Source of the DNA: Microbulbifer elongatus
GTDB taxonomy: Bacteria; Pseudomonadota; Gammaproteobacteria; Pseudomonadales; Cellvibrionaceae
Length of the DNA: 64,000 bases
Assembly (NCBI RefSeq): GCF_021165935.1
Contig: NZ_CP088953.1
Coordinates: 1,783,501 to 1,847,500, forward strand
Direction: 5' to 3'
Shown piece after piece: positions 33,017 through 41,616 of this stretch; positions within the stretch are counted from its first letter, which is position 1; each line of letters begins with the position of its first letter. Below the pieces are notes generated by a model, which ran no database searches, was not told the origin of the DNA, and saw nothing but the letters and a program-made list of their open reading frames with translations. The translations under genes and the position numbers were made by a program.

Positions 33017-35158
33017 TTAAAAGGTGTAGCTGCCGGAGATGCCCGCGGTGCGCGGTTCACCCAGCTGGTAGTAGGCTTCCGGGGCATAGCCGTTGGCCGG
33101 GTTGTTGCCGAACTGGTTGCTGAAGTAGAAACCGCGAGTGTAGATCACCTCGTCGGTCAGGTTTCTGCCCCACAGGGAAAGATCCCAGTTGTCGCCGCGA
33201 TAGGTAAGGCGCGCATTGACCAGTTCATAGGCGGTGGATTTTTCATTGTGGCTGTTGGAGAAATAAAAATCGTCCTTGCCTTCCAGTTCCACCCGTCCAC
33301 TCAGATTGCTGGTGAAGGCGTATTCGGCACCGGTAACGTACTGGTAATTCGGCGCGTGTGCCAGGTCGCGACCGTTGAGATCTACCGGTGAAGTGTCGCC
33401 GGTGTTGTCATCGCGGCCGTCAACGTGCGTGCTGCTGACAAAGTCTTCGAATTCCGCATTCAGCCAACCAATGGTGGCGAAGAGTTGCAGGGCATCGCTG
33501 GCCTGGAAGTTGATTTCTGCCTCAATACCGGTGCTGTGACCGCCGGCGGCATTGGCCAGATAGTCGTCGAAGGAAAAGTCTTCCGGGTTGAAAATGGATT
33601 GCTTGGCCTGAACATCGCTGCGGTCCTGGTAGAAAGCGGCGAACTGCGCCTGCAGGCGGTTTTCCAACCAGTCACCTTTTACGCCGAGCTCATAGTTCAG
33701 CATGCTTTCGGTATCGAACAGGAAGGTCTCGCTGCCGATGGCCGGGTTGTTTTCCGACGCCGAAATAATGCGGCCGTTGACGCCGCCGGCTTTGTAGCCG
33801 CGGGACAGGGTGCCGTAGAGCATGGTGTTGTCGGTGGCGCTGAACTGCAGGGTGATATTGCCGCCCCACAGGTCTTCGCGGGTGTCGCTGGCGACTTCGA
33901 GATTGTCATCGTAGTCCGCGCGGCGCTGTTCCAGTCGCAGGCCGGTAATCAGTTCAAGGCGGTCGCTCAGTGCGGTATTCAGCTGCCCGTAAATAGCGGC
34001 GTTATCGGTATCGAACTGGCTGGCAAAGCGGGCATTGCGCTCCAGTGCCTCTTCTTCGGTGCGCAGATAGACACCCGCCACCCAGCCGGTGCTGTCGCCA
34101 AACAGGCGACTTTCTTCAGTGGATACCAGGCGCACATCGGCGCTCAGGTTGTCGCGGTCACGCAGGTAGTTGTCGGTGGAGACGTATTCCCAAGGGTGGA
34201 AGCCTAGATAAGACCAGTCTTCGTCGTAGCCGTATTCGGTATCGGAGCTGGCGGCACTCAATACGGAGTGGACGGTAAATAGTGTGTTGCCGCTCCACTG
34301 GGCGCTCACCGCACCGGCCAGGGTTTCCTGGCGGTCGTGGCCGGGCTGGTCGGACTGGGTGGTGCGGCTGTTGTCGAAGCTGAAGGCGTCGTAGCCGTTG
34401 TCCGCATCCAGGTAGAAGAGGGTGAAGTCCAGTTGCAGGTCGTCGCTGGCCTGGTAGCGCAACTTGCCGCGGGCCACGGTCTCGTCGATATTGTTGGTGT
34501 CTTTGCGATCCAGGTAACGGTTGTACACATAGCCGTCGGACTGCTGGTTCTGCACCGCAAAGCGGTAGCTCAGTTGTTCCGAGAGGGGGCCGCTGGTGAT
34601 TGCGGACACCGTGTGGGCGCCATAGCGCGCGGCTTCGGCGGATATCTTGCCGGTGTGCTCGGCAGTCGGCGCATTGCTGGTCATGCTCACCAGACCGGCC
34701 AGCGCGTTGGCGCCATACACGGTGCCCTGGGGGCCGCGCAGGATTTCCACCTGCTGCATATCCAGGGTGCTGGCGGCGAGGCCGAGGCCGGTAAAGTCGA
34801 TACCATCGACGATCAGTCCCACGGAGGGATTCACCGGGTCGATAAACTGGCTGCGCTCGCCGATACCGCGGATCTGTACAAAGCGTCCGCGGGAGGCACC
34901 GCTGGAGAAGTTCACATTGGGCGCCAGGTTCAGCAGCTGCTCAAGGTTGCTGGCGCCGCGGGTCTCGATGGCGGCGGCGTCCAGTACACTCACACTGGTG
35001 GGGGTGTCGAGCTGGCTGCTGGCGCGCAGCTGACTGGTGACCACCACTTCCTCGATCGCGGTGTCCGCGACCGCGGTGGCGCTGATCAACGCGGTTACCA
35101 CACCAATAGCGTGGGCAAGGGTATGGGCGAGTGGTTTAAAAGCGTTATTGGTTTTCAT
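33017..35158 (-). CDS. TonB-dependent outer-membrane receptor, probable thiamine uptake
   Basis: This 713-residue receptor has a signal peptide (about 1-31, ending ATAVADTA), a TonB box EEVVVTSQ, the plug domain with QIRGIGERSQ and EILRGPQGTVYGANALAGLV, and a barrel ending GISGSYTF with the terminal aromatic residue for BAM recognition. The TPP riboswitch directly upstream, and the thiamine-associated genes downstream, indicate that it imports thiamine or its precursors across the outer membrane. The ATG at 35158 follows a GAGAG site; an ATG 15 bases earlier is less likely. Confidence 0.9.
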   Translation of the reverse strand: MKTNNAFKPLAHTLAHAIGVVTALISATAVADTAIEEVVVTSQLRASSQLDTPTSVSVLDAAAIETRGASNLEQLLNLAPNVNFSSGASRGRFVQIRGIGERSQFIDPVNPSVGLIVDGIDFTGLGLAASTLDMQQVEILRGPQGTVYGANALAGLVSMTSNAPTAEHTGKISAEAARYGAHTVSAITSGPLSEQLSYRFAVQNQQSDGYVYNRYLDRKDTNNIDETVARGKLRYQASDDLQLDFTLFYLDADNGYDAFSFDNSRTTQSDQPGHDRQETLAGAVSAQWSGNTLFTVHSVLSAASSDTEYGYDEDWSYLGFHPWEYVSTDNYLRDRDNLSADVRLVSTEESRLFGDSTGWVAGVYLRTEEEALERNARFASQFDTDNAAIYGQLNTALSDRLELITGLRLEQRRADYDDNLEVASDTREDLWGGNITLQFSATDNTMLYGTLSRGYKAGGVNGRIISASENNPAIGSETFLFDTESMLNYELGVKGDWLENRLQAQFAAFYQDRSDVQAKQSIFNPEDFSFDDYLANAAGGHSTGIEAEINFQASDALQLFATIGWLNAEFEDFVSSTHVDGRDDNTGDTSPVDLNGRDLAHAPNYQYVTGAEYAFTSNLSGRVELEGKDDFYFSNSHNEKSTAYELVNARLTYRGDNWDLSLWGRNLTDEVIYTRGFYFSNQFGNNPANGYAPEAYYQLGEPRTAGISGSYTF

Positions 35159-35221
35159 GGCTCTCTCGTACATATCGGTGAGAGACCCGGAGCGCGACGT
35201 GAAGTGGGGAGCTGGAGGACT

Positions 35222-35319
35222 ACCTATTCCTACGCCGGTATTAGCCGGATCAGGTTCAAGGGTTTCCTGCAGAATCGTAAAAGATCCCGCAGCATCTCAG
35301 GCTTTCGCCACCCCTTAGG
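35222..35319 (-). promoter_or_regulatory. TPP (THI-box) riboswitch
   Basis: On the minus strand the sequence contains the universally conserved THI elements: GGGGUGGCGAAAGCCUGAGA at the 5' side, then ACCCUUGAACCUGAUCCGG, then UAAUACCGGCGUAGGAA at the 3' side. The P1 arm closes with CCUA/UAGG. It lies about 65 bases upstream of the TonB-dependent receptor start and should shut down the four-gene thiamine uptake operon when TPP is abundant. No T-run hairpin was seen between it and the start, so translational control is likelier. Confidence 0.96.
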
Positions 35320-35469
35320 TTGTGCAGTAGGTTTTGCGGGCGCGATCCTATCAGATAAGCGAAGTGGCAGGAACTGTGGTGTGCGTGGCGAACAGGTTCG
35401 CTACGATGGTCATATCTGAACCCTCCTTTGCGCCAGCTTGCGCAAGGCCAAACGCGTACAGGAGTTGAT

Positions 35470-36468
35470 ATGCGCGCTTTTTCACTGCTGGATCTATCCC
35501 CCATTACCGAGGGGAGTGACGCCCGCACGGCATTGTTGAACTCTCTGGATCTGGCACGCCACGCCGAAGGTGCCGGTTACTGCCGCTACTGGATGGCAGA
35601 GCACCACAATATGACCGGCGTGGCCAGTGCGGCGACCGCGGTGGCGCTCGGCCATATCGCCGCGGGTACCAGCAAGATTCGCGTTGCCGCCGGCGGGGTG
35701 ATGCTTCCCAACCACGCGCCGCTGGTGATTGCGGAACAGTTCGGCACCCTGGCGGCACTCTACCCGGACCGGGTGGATCTGGGGCTGGGGCGGGCACCCG
35801 GTACCGATGGTGCCACCATGACCGCCCTGCGTCGGGATCCGTTGCACGCGGCGGACCAGTTTCCGGAGGACGTACGCGAGTTGCTGCACTACTTCGCCCC
35901 GGAAACACCCGGCCAGCGGGTACGGGCCGTGCCGGGGGCCGGATTGCAGGTGCCCATCTGGTTGCTGGGCTCCAGTCTCTACAGTGCGCAGCTGGCGGCG
36001 GCCATGGGACTGCCGTTTGCCTTTGCCTCTCACTTTGCCCCCGCCATGCTGGATCAGGCGTTGCATCTCTATAGAACACAGTTCAAGCCGTCGGAATCGC
36101 TGGCAGAGCCCTATGCGGCCGCGGCGATCAATGTGTTTGCTGCGGACGACGCGGTTGAGGCGCGCAAGCTGATGACGTCCATCGAGCAGCAGTTTGTCGC
36201 CCTGCGCCGGGGCACCCCCGGTAAAATCAAACCGCCGGTGGACGATCCGGAATCCATCGCCGCTCCCGCCGAGCGCATGCAGGTGGCGCAGGCACTGGCG
36301 GAGAGTGCGGTGGGCACGCGCGACACCGTCGCCGAGTGGATTGATGGATTTCTCGAACGCACCCGGGTGGACGAGCTGATTGTTACCGGCGCGATTTACG
36401 ATCACCGCGCGCGGCTGCGCTCCTTCGAACTGGCGGCGGACGTATTGCGGGAGCGGGTCGATGGTTGA
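35470..36468 (+). CDS. LLM class flavin-dependent oxidoreductase
   Basis: This 332-residue protein is a luciferase-like monooxygenase of the group that begins [12 protein letters not shown] and contains [17 protein letters not shown] and [23 protein letters not shown], with [10 protein letters not shown] as the flavin/phosphate loop. These enzymes use FMNH2 supplied by a reductase; most have unknown substrates. Start ATG 35470 follows CAGGAG. Its stop overlaps the next membrane protein by 8 bases. Confidence 0.9.
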   Translation: MRAFSLLDLSPITEGSDARTALLNSLDLARHAEGAGYCRYWMAEHHNMTGVASAATAVALGHIAAGTSKIRVAAGGVMLPNHAPLVIAEQFGTLAALYPDRVDLGLGRAPGTDGATMTALRRDPLHAADQFPEDVRELLHYFAPETPGQRVRAVPGAGLQVPIWLLGSSLYSAQLAAAMGLPFAFASHFAPAMLDQALHLYRTQFKPSESLAEPYAAAAINVFAADDAVEARKLMTSIEQQFVALRRGTPGKIKPPVDDPESIAAPAERMQVAQALAESAVGTRDTVAEWIDGFLERTRVDELIVTGAIYDHRARLRSFELAADVLRERVDG

Positions 36469-36913
36469 TACGGACCCCATGGATCGAGCGGTGCACTGGC
36501 GGTGGTTTCTCGCCCACTTGCTGTTTGTGCTGGTGGCCTGGACGCTGTTTATTAAATACCTGTTTCCCATCGCTGTGGCCCTGTCCAGCGGCACCCCCTG
36601 GCACAGCCATGTGTACTGGGATCTGTGGCCGCTGGCCCATCTGTGGCTGGGCTGGGCGCTGCTCAGACAGCCGGGTTACCTGCGCATCCTGGCGATCGCG
36701 ATGGCAGCGATCGAAATCGTGATTATCGTCACCAAGTTTGCACTGTTTCTGGCGGAGCCCCAGTGGGATATCTGGCGCACCAACTGGTTCGTTAACAAGG
36801 TCTTCGTACTCAGCTGCTTTGTTCTGGTTCTCGCTACCGCAGTGGCGCGGCCGCGTGCATTGAGCGCTCAACCGCGCGATTCCCGCGAATACGCGGACGG
36901 CGCATATAAATGA
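36461..36913 (+). CDS. Uncharacterised integral membrane protein
   Basis: This 150-residue protein starts [17 protein letters not shown] inside the 3' end of the LLM gene (8-base overlap). It has about four predicted helices (roughly 13-35, 52-66, 70-92 and 108-128) with Trp/His-rich loops ([14 protein letters not shown]). I do not recognise a family. The overlap suggests co-translation with the oxidoreductase. The C-terminal 20 residues are hydrophilic. Confidence 0.7.
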   Translation: MVDTDPMDRAVHWRWFLAHLLFVLVAWTLFIKYLFPIAVALSSGTPWHSHVYWDLWPLAHLWLGWALLRQPGYLRILAIAMAAIEIVIIVTKFALFLAEPQWDIWRTNWFVNKVFVLSCFVLVLATAVARPRALSAQPRDSREYADGAYK

Positions 36914-36917
36914 AAAC

Positions 36918-37151
36918 ATGACCGCCGGCGCGTATGGGGGAAACCTTCTGGCCGCTGCAGTAAGTATCGGTATTTTCCTGGTTGCCCTGCATGGCTGGGC
37001 CCGGTGGCTGGCCTGCCTGGTTCGGATCATTCTCTCCGCCCTTACCCTGCAGGTACTGGGCGCTCCCTGGTGGCCGGCCCTGGTTGCGGTAGCTGCAGCG
37101 GTGATGGGCGGACTGCTTGGTGATTTGCGGTCACTAAATTCCCGAACTTGA
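36918..37151 (+). CDS. Small hydrophobic protein, unknown
   Basis: A 77-residue open frame begins 4 bases after the previous stop. It predicts two or three membrane helices (LLAAAVSIGIFLVALHGW, LVRIILSALTLQVLG, WPALVAVAAAVMGGLLGDL). No recognised family and no strong ribosome site, but the tight spacing and gene-like codon use favour a real gene. It might be spurious. Confidence 0.45.
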   Translation: MTAGAYGGNLLAAAVSIGIFLVALHGWARWLACLVRIILSALTLQVLGAPWWPALVAVAAAVMGGLLGDLRSLNSRT

Positions 37152-37182
37152 AAATTTTGGCTTTGCAGTGCTGCCTTACCGG

Positions 37183-37211
37183 TTTTTATTAATCGGCCAA
37201 ACACATATAAT
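37183..37211 (+). promoter_or_regulatory. Candidate promoter of the RpiB-family gene
   Basis: A perfect TATAAT (37206-37211) lies 122 bases upstream of the ATG in a 181-base gap whose first part is locally AT-rich. The -35 region at 17-base spacing is TTTTTA, a weak match. Confidence 0.4.
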
Positions 37212-37332
37212 CCCGTAACTAAAAATTCGCCCGCATCGGCCCGTTCTGTTCGAATTTTGATCGGCTGTCGATGGCGATCCCTGTCCACCCGTCCTGTCAC
37301 CGCCAGAGTCGGGGTCAACCGGAGACCAAATA

Positions 37333-37971
37333 ATGAAAATCGCACTGATGAATGAATTCAGCCAGGCATCCAAAAATGCCGTGGTCCTGAAAGAGCTGCA
37401 GGATGTTGCCGGCGAGCTGGGCCACACCGTGTACAACACCGGCATGAGCGACGACAACGATCACCGCCTGACCTACATCCACCTTGGGATCATGGGCAGT
37501 CTGCTGCTGAATTCCAAAGCCGTGGACTTCGTGGTGAGCGGCTGCGGTACTGGTCAGGGCGCTTTGATGTCCCTGAATGCCTATCCGGGCGTGACCTGTG
37601 GCTATTGTATCGATCCGGCAGACGCCTTCCTGTTTGCCCAGATAAACAACGGCAACGCACTGGCCATTCCGTTCGCCAAGGGTTTCGGCTGGGGCGCGGA
37701 ACTGAATATCCGTTATATTTTCGAAAAAGCCTTCACCGGCGTAAAAGGCCAGGGCTACCCGCCAGAGCGCAAAGAATCTCAGGTGGCCAACGCCGGCATC
37801 CTGAATCACATCAAGGAAGCCACCGGCAAAGCCTATCTGGACGGTCTCAAGGCCATCGATCTGGAGCTGGTAAAAACCGCCGTCACTGGCGAGCGCTTCC
37901 AGGCCTGCTTCTTTGAAAACAGCCAGGACCAGGAACTGACCGACTTCGTACGCAGTGTGTTGGATTCCTGA
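37333..37971 (+). CDS. RpiB/LacA/LacB family sugar-phosphate isomerase
   Basis: This 212-residue protein has the RpiB core: the catalytic Cys71 in VVSGCGTGQGALM, and GYCIDPADAFLFAQINNGNALAIPF. Canonical RpiB is about 150 residues; this one continues with FGWGAELNIRYIFEKAFTG, GYPPERK and a helical tail, a subgroup seen in other marine bacteria and Bacteroidetes. It would isomerise ribose-5-P, allose-6-P or a related sugar phosphate. Monocistronic with its own terminator. Confidence 0.86.
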   Translation: MKIALMNEFSQASKNAVVLKELQDVAGELGHTVYNTGMSDDNDHRLTYIHLGIMGSLLLNSKAVDFVVSGCGTGQGALMSLNAYPGVTCGYCIDPADAFLFAQINNGNALAIPFAKGFGWGAELNIRYIFEKAFTGVKGQGYPPERKESQVANAGILNHIKEATGKAYLDGLKAIDLELVKTAVTGERFQACFFENSQDQELTDFVRSVLDS

Positions 37972-38003
37972 GTGAAGCTGCGCTGACAACCGGCGCAGTT
38001 TTC

Positions 38004-38040
38004 AAAAGGCCGCCGCGGAAACTCCGGGGCGGCCTTTTTT
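38004..38040 (+). terminator. Rho-independent terminator after the RpiB-family gene
   Basis: Stem AAGGCCGCC / GGCGGCCTT (38006-38036), with an inner partial CGG/CCG pairing, is followed by a T-run on the plus strand. It begins 33 bases past the stop. Confidence 0.92.
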
Positions 38041-38087
38041 GTTATAGTCGCTCCTTACTTTTCGTGTCTGGCGAGGGACCTGCGCAG

Positions 38088-39032
38088 ATGTCTGAAAGAA
38101 ACCAGAATACGACCGTGCCCTACGTGCAGGAAGGCGAACGGGTTTTCCTGTTCGACGGGGTTTGTCGGCTGTGTTCCTTCTGGGCGCGCTTTCTGCTGAA
38201 GTTCGATCGCCATCGCCGCCTGAAACTCGCCACCGTACAGTCTGATGAGGGGCAGGCGATCCTGTCGTTTTTCGATATGCCCCTCGATGAATACGAAACC
38301 CTGCTTCTGGTTGAAAATGGCCAGATGTATGTAAAGTCGGACGCGATACTGCGTATTCTAAAACTGCTCCCATTTCCCTGGCCGGCACTCAGCTGCTTTC
38401 GACGGATACCACTGTCGGTGCGCGACTGGATTTACGACCGTGTCGCGCGGAACCGGTATCGGTTGTTCGGGAAAAATTCGGTGTGTGCCGCGCCTCGCGC
38501 AGAAGATGAATCGCGTTTTATCAGCAAAAAAAAATCCCTCTTAATGGAAATACGCGAAGCATTACAGACGGACTTTGAGCAAGTCTGGCCCATCTTTTAC
38601 CAGGTGGTCAGCGCCGGTGAGACATACGCCTACGCGACGGAAACCTCGCGGGAGGAGGCGTACAAGATCTGGATGGAAGCGCCGCGCAAGACCTTTGTCT
38701 GCGAGGAAGATGGGGAAATTCTGGGTACCTACTACCTGAAAACCAATCAGCCTGGCCCTGGTGCGCATGTGTGCAACTGTGGCTATATGGTGGCAGCCAA
38801 TGCCCGCGGCAGAGGGCTGGCTTCCGCCATGTGCGAACACTCGCAAAAAACAGCGCGCGAGCTGGGGTACCGTGCGATGCAGTTCAATTTCGTCGCCGTC
38901 ACCAATGAGGGGGCGGTGCGCCTGTGGAAAAAGCTGGGGTTTGCTGAGGTGGGCCGCCTGCCCGGTGCGTTCAATCATCCCTCCGCTGGGTATGTGGATG
39001 CACTGGTGATGTACAAGAGGCTTGTCGATTGA
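38088..39032 (+). CDS. DCC thiol-disulfide domain fused in frame to a GNAT acetyltransferase
   Basis: This 314-residue frame joins two domains that are usually separate. Residues about 15-140 are a DUF393/DCC domain with LFDGVCRLC (Asp23, Cys26, Cys29), RRLKLATVQSDEGQ and RYRLFGKNSVC. Residues 153-314 are a GNAT N-acetyltransferase starting MEIREALQTDFEQVWPIF, with the acetyl-CoA loop VAANARGRGLASAM and FVAVTNEGAVRLWKKLGF. The junction falls on a run of nine A residues (38526-38534); with eight A's the DCC frame would stop at a TAA overlapping the GNAT ATG. So this may be two genes in other strains. Start ATG 38088 follows AGGGA. Confidence 0.8.
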   Translation: MSERNQNTTVPYVQEGERVFLFDGVCRLCSFWARFLLKFDRHRRLKLATVQSDEGQAILSFFDMPLDEYETLLLVENGQMYVKSDAILRILKLLPFPWPALSCFRRIPLSVRDWIYDRVARNRYRLFGKNSVCAAPRAEDESRFISKKKSLLMEIREALQTDFEQVWPIFYQVVSAGETYAYATETSREEAYKIWMEAPRKTFVCEEDGEILGTYYLKTNQPGPGAHVCNCGYMVAANARGRGLASAMCEHSQKTARELGYRAMQFNFVAVTNEGAVRLWKKLGFAEVGRLPGAFNHPSAGYVDALVMYKRLVD

Positions 39033-39079
39033 AGTGAGCGAGGTAAAACCAGAGGGACTGGTGATAAATGGAGTTTACG

Positions 39080-40042
39080 ATGGATCAAGGCAGGTTGCAG
39101 GAGGGTGCGGCTAAATGCTGCTGTGTCTGTGAAGAGCCTATTCCGATTCACCTGCGGTACACAATGGCCTCGAAAGATTGGCCTCACTGTGGTGCCCACG
39201 ACTGCTCCCGATTGCTTTCACAGCAGGAAAGTATGCCGGAACCGTTGTTTCTCGCTCGGCTGTCCGCGTTAAAGTCGCAAACCCGAGAGCGCAAGGTTTA
39301 CCGGCAGGACCGGGAACGGCGGATTCTCGCGCGGGTCGAGGCAGAAGAGGAGGAGAACCAACACCAGCTGGACTCCCTTCTGGCCACACGCACTGACCTG
39401 GATCGCGGTGACGTTCATCGGATGGTGATTCCTGCAGGACGCCGTAACGCGGTTCCACTCTCCAGCGCGCGTGTCGAAACGTATCGCGAACACCTGTTGG
39501 CGGTGGCCGCGGAAGCCGAGAATTACCTTTCGGTGGCGGACGTTTCTGAGGACCGGAATCTGCGCTCCGCCGCCATGTGCGTTCAACACGAAGAAGCGTT
39601 CTCGCCGGATTCCCGGGTGCAGAAAATCAGCGACCACATCTGCGGTACCTGCCGGGGAGCATGCTGTTCCTCCGGCGGTGAGACGGCGTACCTGTCGCCA
39701 TTGAGTGTGCGTAAGGCAAGTGCCCTCTACCCGGATCTGGATAAGGACGGGATCATTGAGTTGTATCTTTCCCGCGTGGCGCCGGTGACCATTGAAAACG
39801 CCTGTATCAATCAGACCCCCGACGGCTGCAGTCTGCCGAGAGAACTGCGCTCGGACATCTGCAATGCGTATTTTTGTGATCCGTTGCTGGAGTACCATCG
39901 CGAAAGTGCCGAGCAGTCACCCAAGCCGGCGGTGTTGGCGATTCAGCGGGAGGCCACCTTTGGCGGCACTCTCGATCCCGACGCGTCAAATGCCATACTC
40001 GATGTGGTTCTGGTGACTGAAGACGGGGTGGAGCGCGCCTAG
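39080..40042 (+). CDS. Cysteine-rich YkgJ-like protein, unknown function
   Basis: This 320-residue protein has an N-terminal Cys cluster (AAKCCCVCEEPIP, then HCGAHDC), a charged coiled-coil-like middle (RERKVYRQDRERRILARVEAEEEEN) and a C-terminal module with ICGTCRGACCSSGG followed by four more cysteines (NACINQTPDGC, DICNAYFC). The CxxCxxxCC pattern resembles the Zn/Fe-chelating YkgJ family. ATG 39080 has GGAG at ideal spacing; ATG 39068 is an alternative. It follows the DCC-GNAT gene on the same strand. Confidence 0.68.
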   Translation: MDQGRLQEGAAKCCCVCEEPIPIHLRYTMASKDWPHCGAHDCSRLLSQQESMPEPLFLARLSALKSQTRERKVYRQDRERRILARVEAEEEENQHQLDSLLATRTDLDRGDVHRMVIPAGRRNAVPLSSARVETYREHLLAVAAEAENYLSVADVSEDRNLRSAAMCVQHEEAFSPDSRVQKISDHICGTCRGACCSSGGETAYLSPLSVRKASALYPDLDKDGIIELYLSRVAPVTIENACINQTPDGCSLPRELRSDICNAYFCDPLLEYHRESAEQSPKPAVLAIQREATFGGTLDPDASNAILDVVLVTEDGVERA

Positions 40043-40155
40043 CAACCAGCGCTGTGGAAACAATACAAGTTCGAGCGGGGTAGCTTCTTTACGGGAGTAT
40101 TTGCTTTACACTGCGTGCCTCAATTTCATTCCCTGGCGAACCTTGTGGAGCCTGT

Positions 40156-41544
40156 ATGAGTCAGTCTGATGTGAATAACTGGCTGGATAACCTGCCCGAA
40201 GCCTTCCTCGCCTATCTGAATGGCCGTCGCCTGGATGAGGTCGAGTGCATTGTCCCGGATCTGAATGGCATGTCGCGGGGCAAGGCGATGCCGCTGAACA
40301 AGTTCTCCCCTGAAACGCCGATCTTCCTGCCTATCTCCATCTTCTACCAGACCATCACCGGCCAGGATGTGGAGATGGATATCGAAAACCAGTGGGCGGA
40401 AAGCGATATGGCGCTGGTGCCGGATATGTCCACCGCCATGGCGGTGCCCTGGGCAAAAACGCCGGCACTGCAGATTATTCACGACCTGCAGGATCTCGAC
40501 GGCAACCCGATTCCCTGCGCGCCGCGCAATGTGCTGAAGCGGGTGATTGCCATGTACCGGGCGCGGGGCTGGCAGCCGATTGTGGCGCCGGAGCTGGAGT
40601 TCTATCTGACCCGGCCGAATGTGGATCCCAACGAACCGATCCAGCCGCCCATCGGTCGCAATGGTCGCTCGGGCACTTCCCTGCAGTCCTATTCCATGAC
40701 CGCCATCGACGAATACGGCCCGGTTATCGATACCATTTATGAGTTTGCCGAGGCCGCGGGCCTGCATATCGACTCGGTGATTCAGGAAGACGGCGCCGGC
40801 CAGGTGGAGTTCAACCTGCCTCACGGCGATCCGCTGCTGCTCGCCGACCAGGTGTTTTACTTCAAGCGCATCATCCGCGAGGCGGCGCTGAAAAACGGTA
40901 TGTTTGCCACCTTTATGGCCAAACCCATGCGCGATCAGCCCGGCAGTGCCATGCATATTCACCAGAGTGTGGTGGACGTCCATACCGGCGGCAATGTGTT
41001 CTCAGCGGAAGACGGCAGTGCCTCGGACCTGTTCCGCTACTTTATCGGTGGCACCCAGAAACATTTGCGGGAAATCATGCCGTTTATCGCGCCGAACGTG
41101 AATTCCTACCGCCGCTATGTGCTGTCGGACAATTCCAGTGCGCCGACCAATATCGGCTGGGGCTACGACAATCGTGCCACCGGCCTGCGGGTACCCAATT
41201 CCGGAGCCCAGGATCGCCGTCTGGAAAATCGCGTGGTCGGGGTGGATGCCAACCCGTATCTGGCAATTGCCGCGAGCCTGGTGTGTGGATACCTGGGGAT
41301 GATCAACGGTATCGAGCCGAGCGCCCCGGCGGCGTCGGAGCTGGATGAGGCTCAGGAGGAAAGTTTCTATATCCCGCTGACCTTTGATGAAGCGTTGCGT
41401 ATCTTTGACGACGCGGACGAGCTGCGTCAGACCCTGGGGGAGGATTTCTGTCAGTTGTACGCGGCGGTGAAGTACGAGGAGATGCGCCTGTTCCACCGGG
41501 AGATTTCCCCCTGGGAACGCCAGCACCTGCTGTTGAACGTGTAG
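40156..41544 (+). CDS. Glutamine synthetase-family ligase, probable gamma-glutamylpolyamine synthetase
   Basis: This 462-residue GSI-like protein has CIVPDLNGMSRGKAMP (the DLNG..RGK pattern of PuuA/SpuB-type enzymes), APELEFYL and QEDGAGQVEFNLPHGD (Glu metal ligands), GSAMHIHQSV, VNSYRRYV and YDNRATGLRVP. PuuA/SpuB glutamylate putrescine and other polyamines at the start of the gamma-glutamyl catabolic route. It differs clearly from the other GS-like protein at 27.2 kb, so they probably have different amine substrates. Monocistronic, with a strong terminator. Confidence 0.88.
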   Translation: MSQSDVNNWLDNLPEAFLAYLNGRRLDEVECIVPDLNGMSRGKAMPLNKFSPETPIFLPISIFYQTITGQDVEMDIENQWAESDMALVPDMSTAMAVPWAKTPALQIIHDLQDLDGNPIPCAPRNVLKRVIAMYRARGWQPIVAPELEFYLTRPNVDPNEPIQPPIGRNGRSGTSLQSYSMTAIDEYGPVIDTIYEFAEAAGLHIDSVIQEDGAGQVEFNLPHGDPLLLADQVFYFKRIIREAALKNGMFATFMAKPMRDQPGSAMHIHQSVVDVHTGGNVFSAEDGSASDLFRYFIGGTQKHLREIMPFIAPNVNSYRRYVLSDNSSAPTNIGWGYDNRATGLRVPNSGAQDRRLENRVVGVDANPYLAIAASLVCGYLGMINGIEPSAPAASELDEAQEESFYIPLTFDEALRIFDDADELRQTLGEDFCQLYAAVKYEEMRLFHREISPWERQHLLLNV

Positions 41545-41560
41545 CGGGTCGCCAGAACAG

Positions 41561-41596
41561 AAAAGGCCCCAACCGGAAACCGGTGGGGCCTTTTTT
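41561..41596. terminator. Bidirectional rho-independent terminator
   Basis: AAAAGGCCCC-A-ACCGG-AAA-CCGGT-GGGGCC followed by TTTTTT forms a long stem with a plus-strand T-run. On the minus strand four T's follow the stem, so it can end both the GS-like gene and the convergent phosphofructokinase gene. Confidence 0.93.
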
Positions 41597-41616
41597 ATTG
41601 CGGGAGCCTGTGACGG

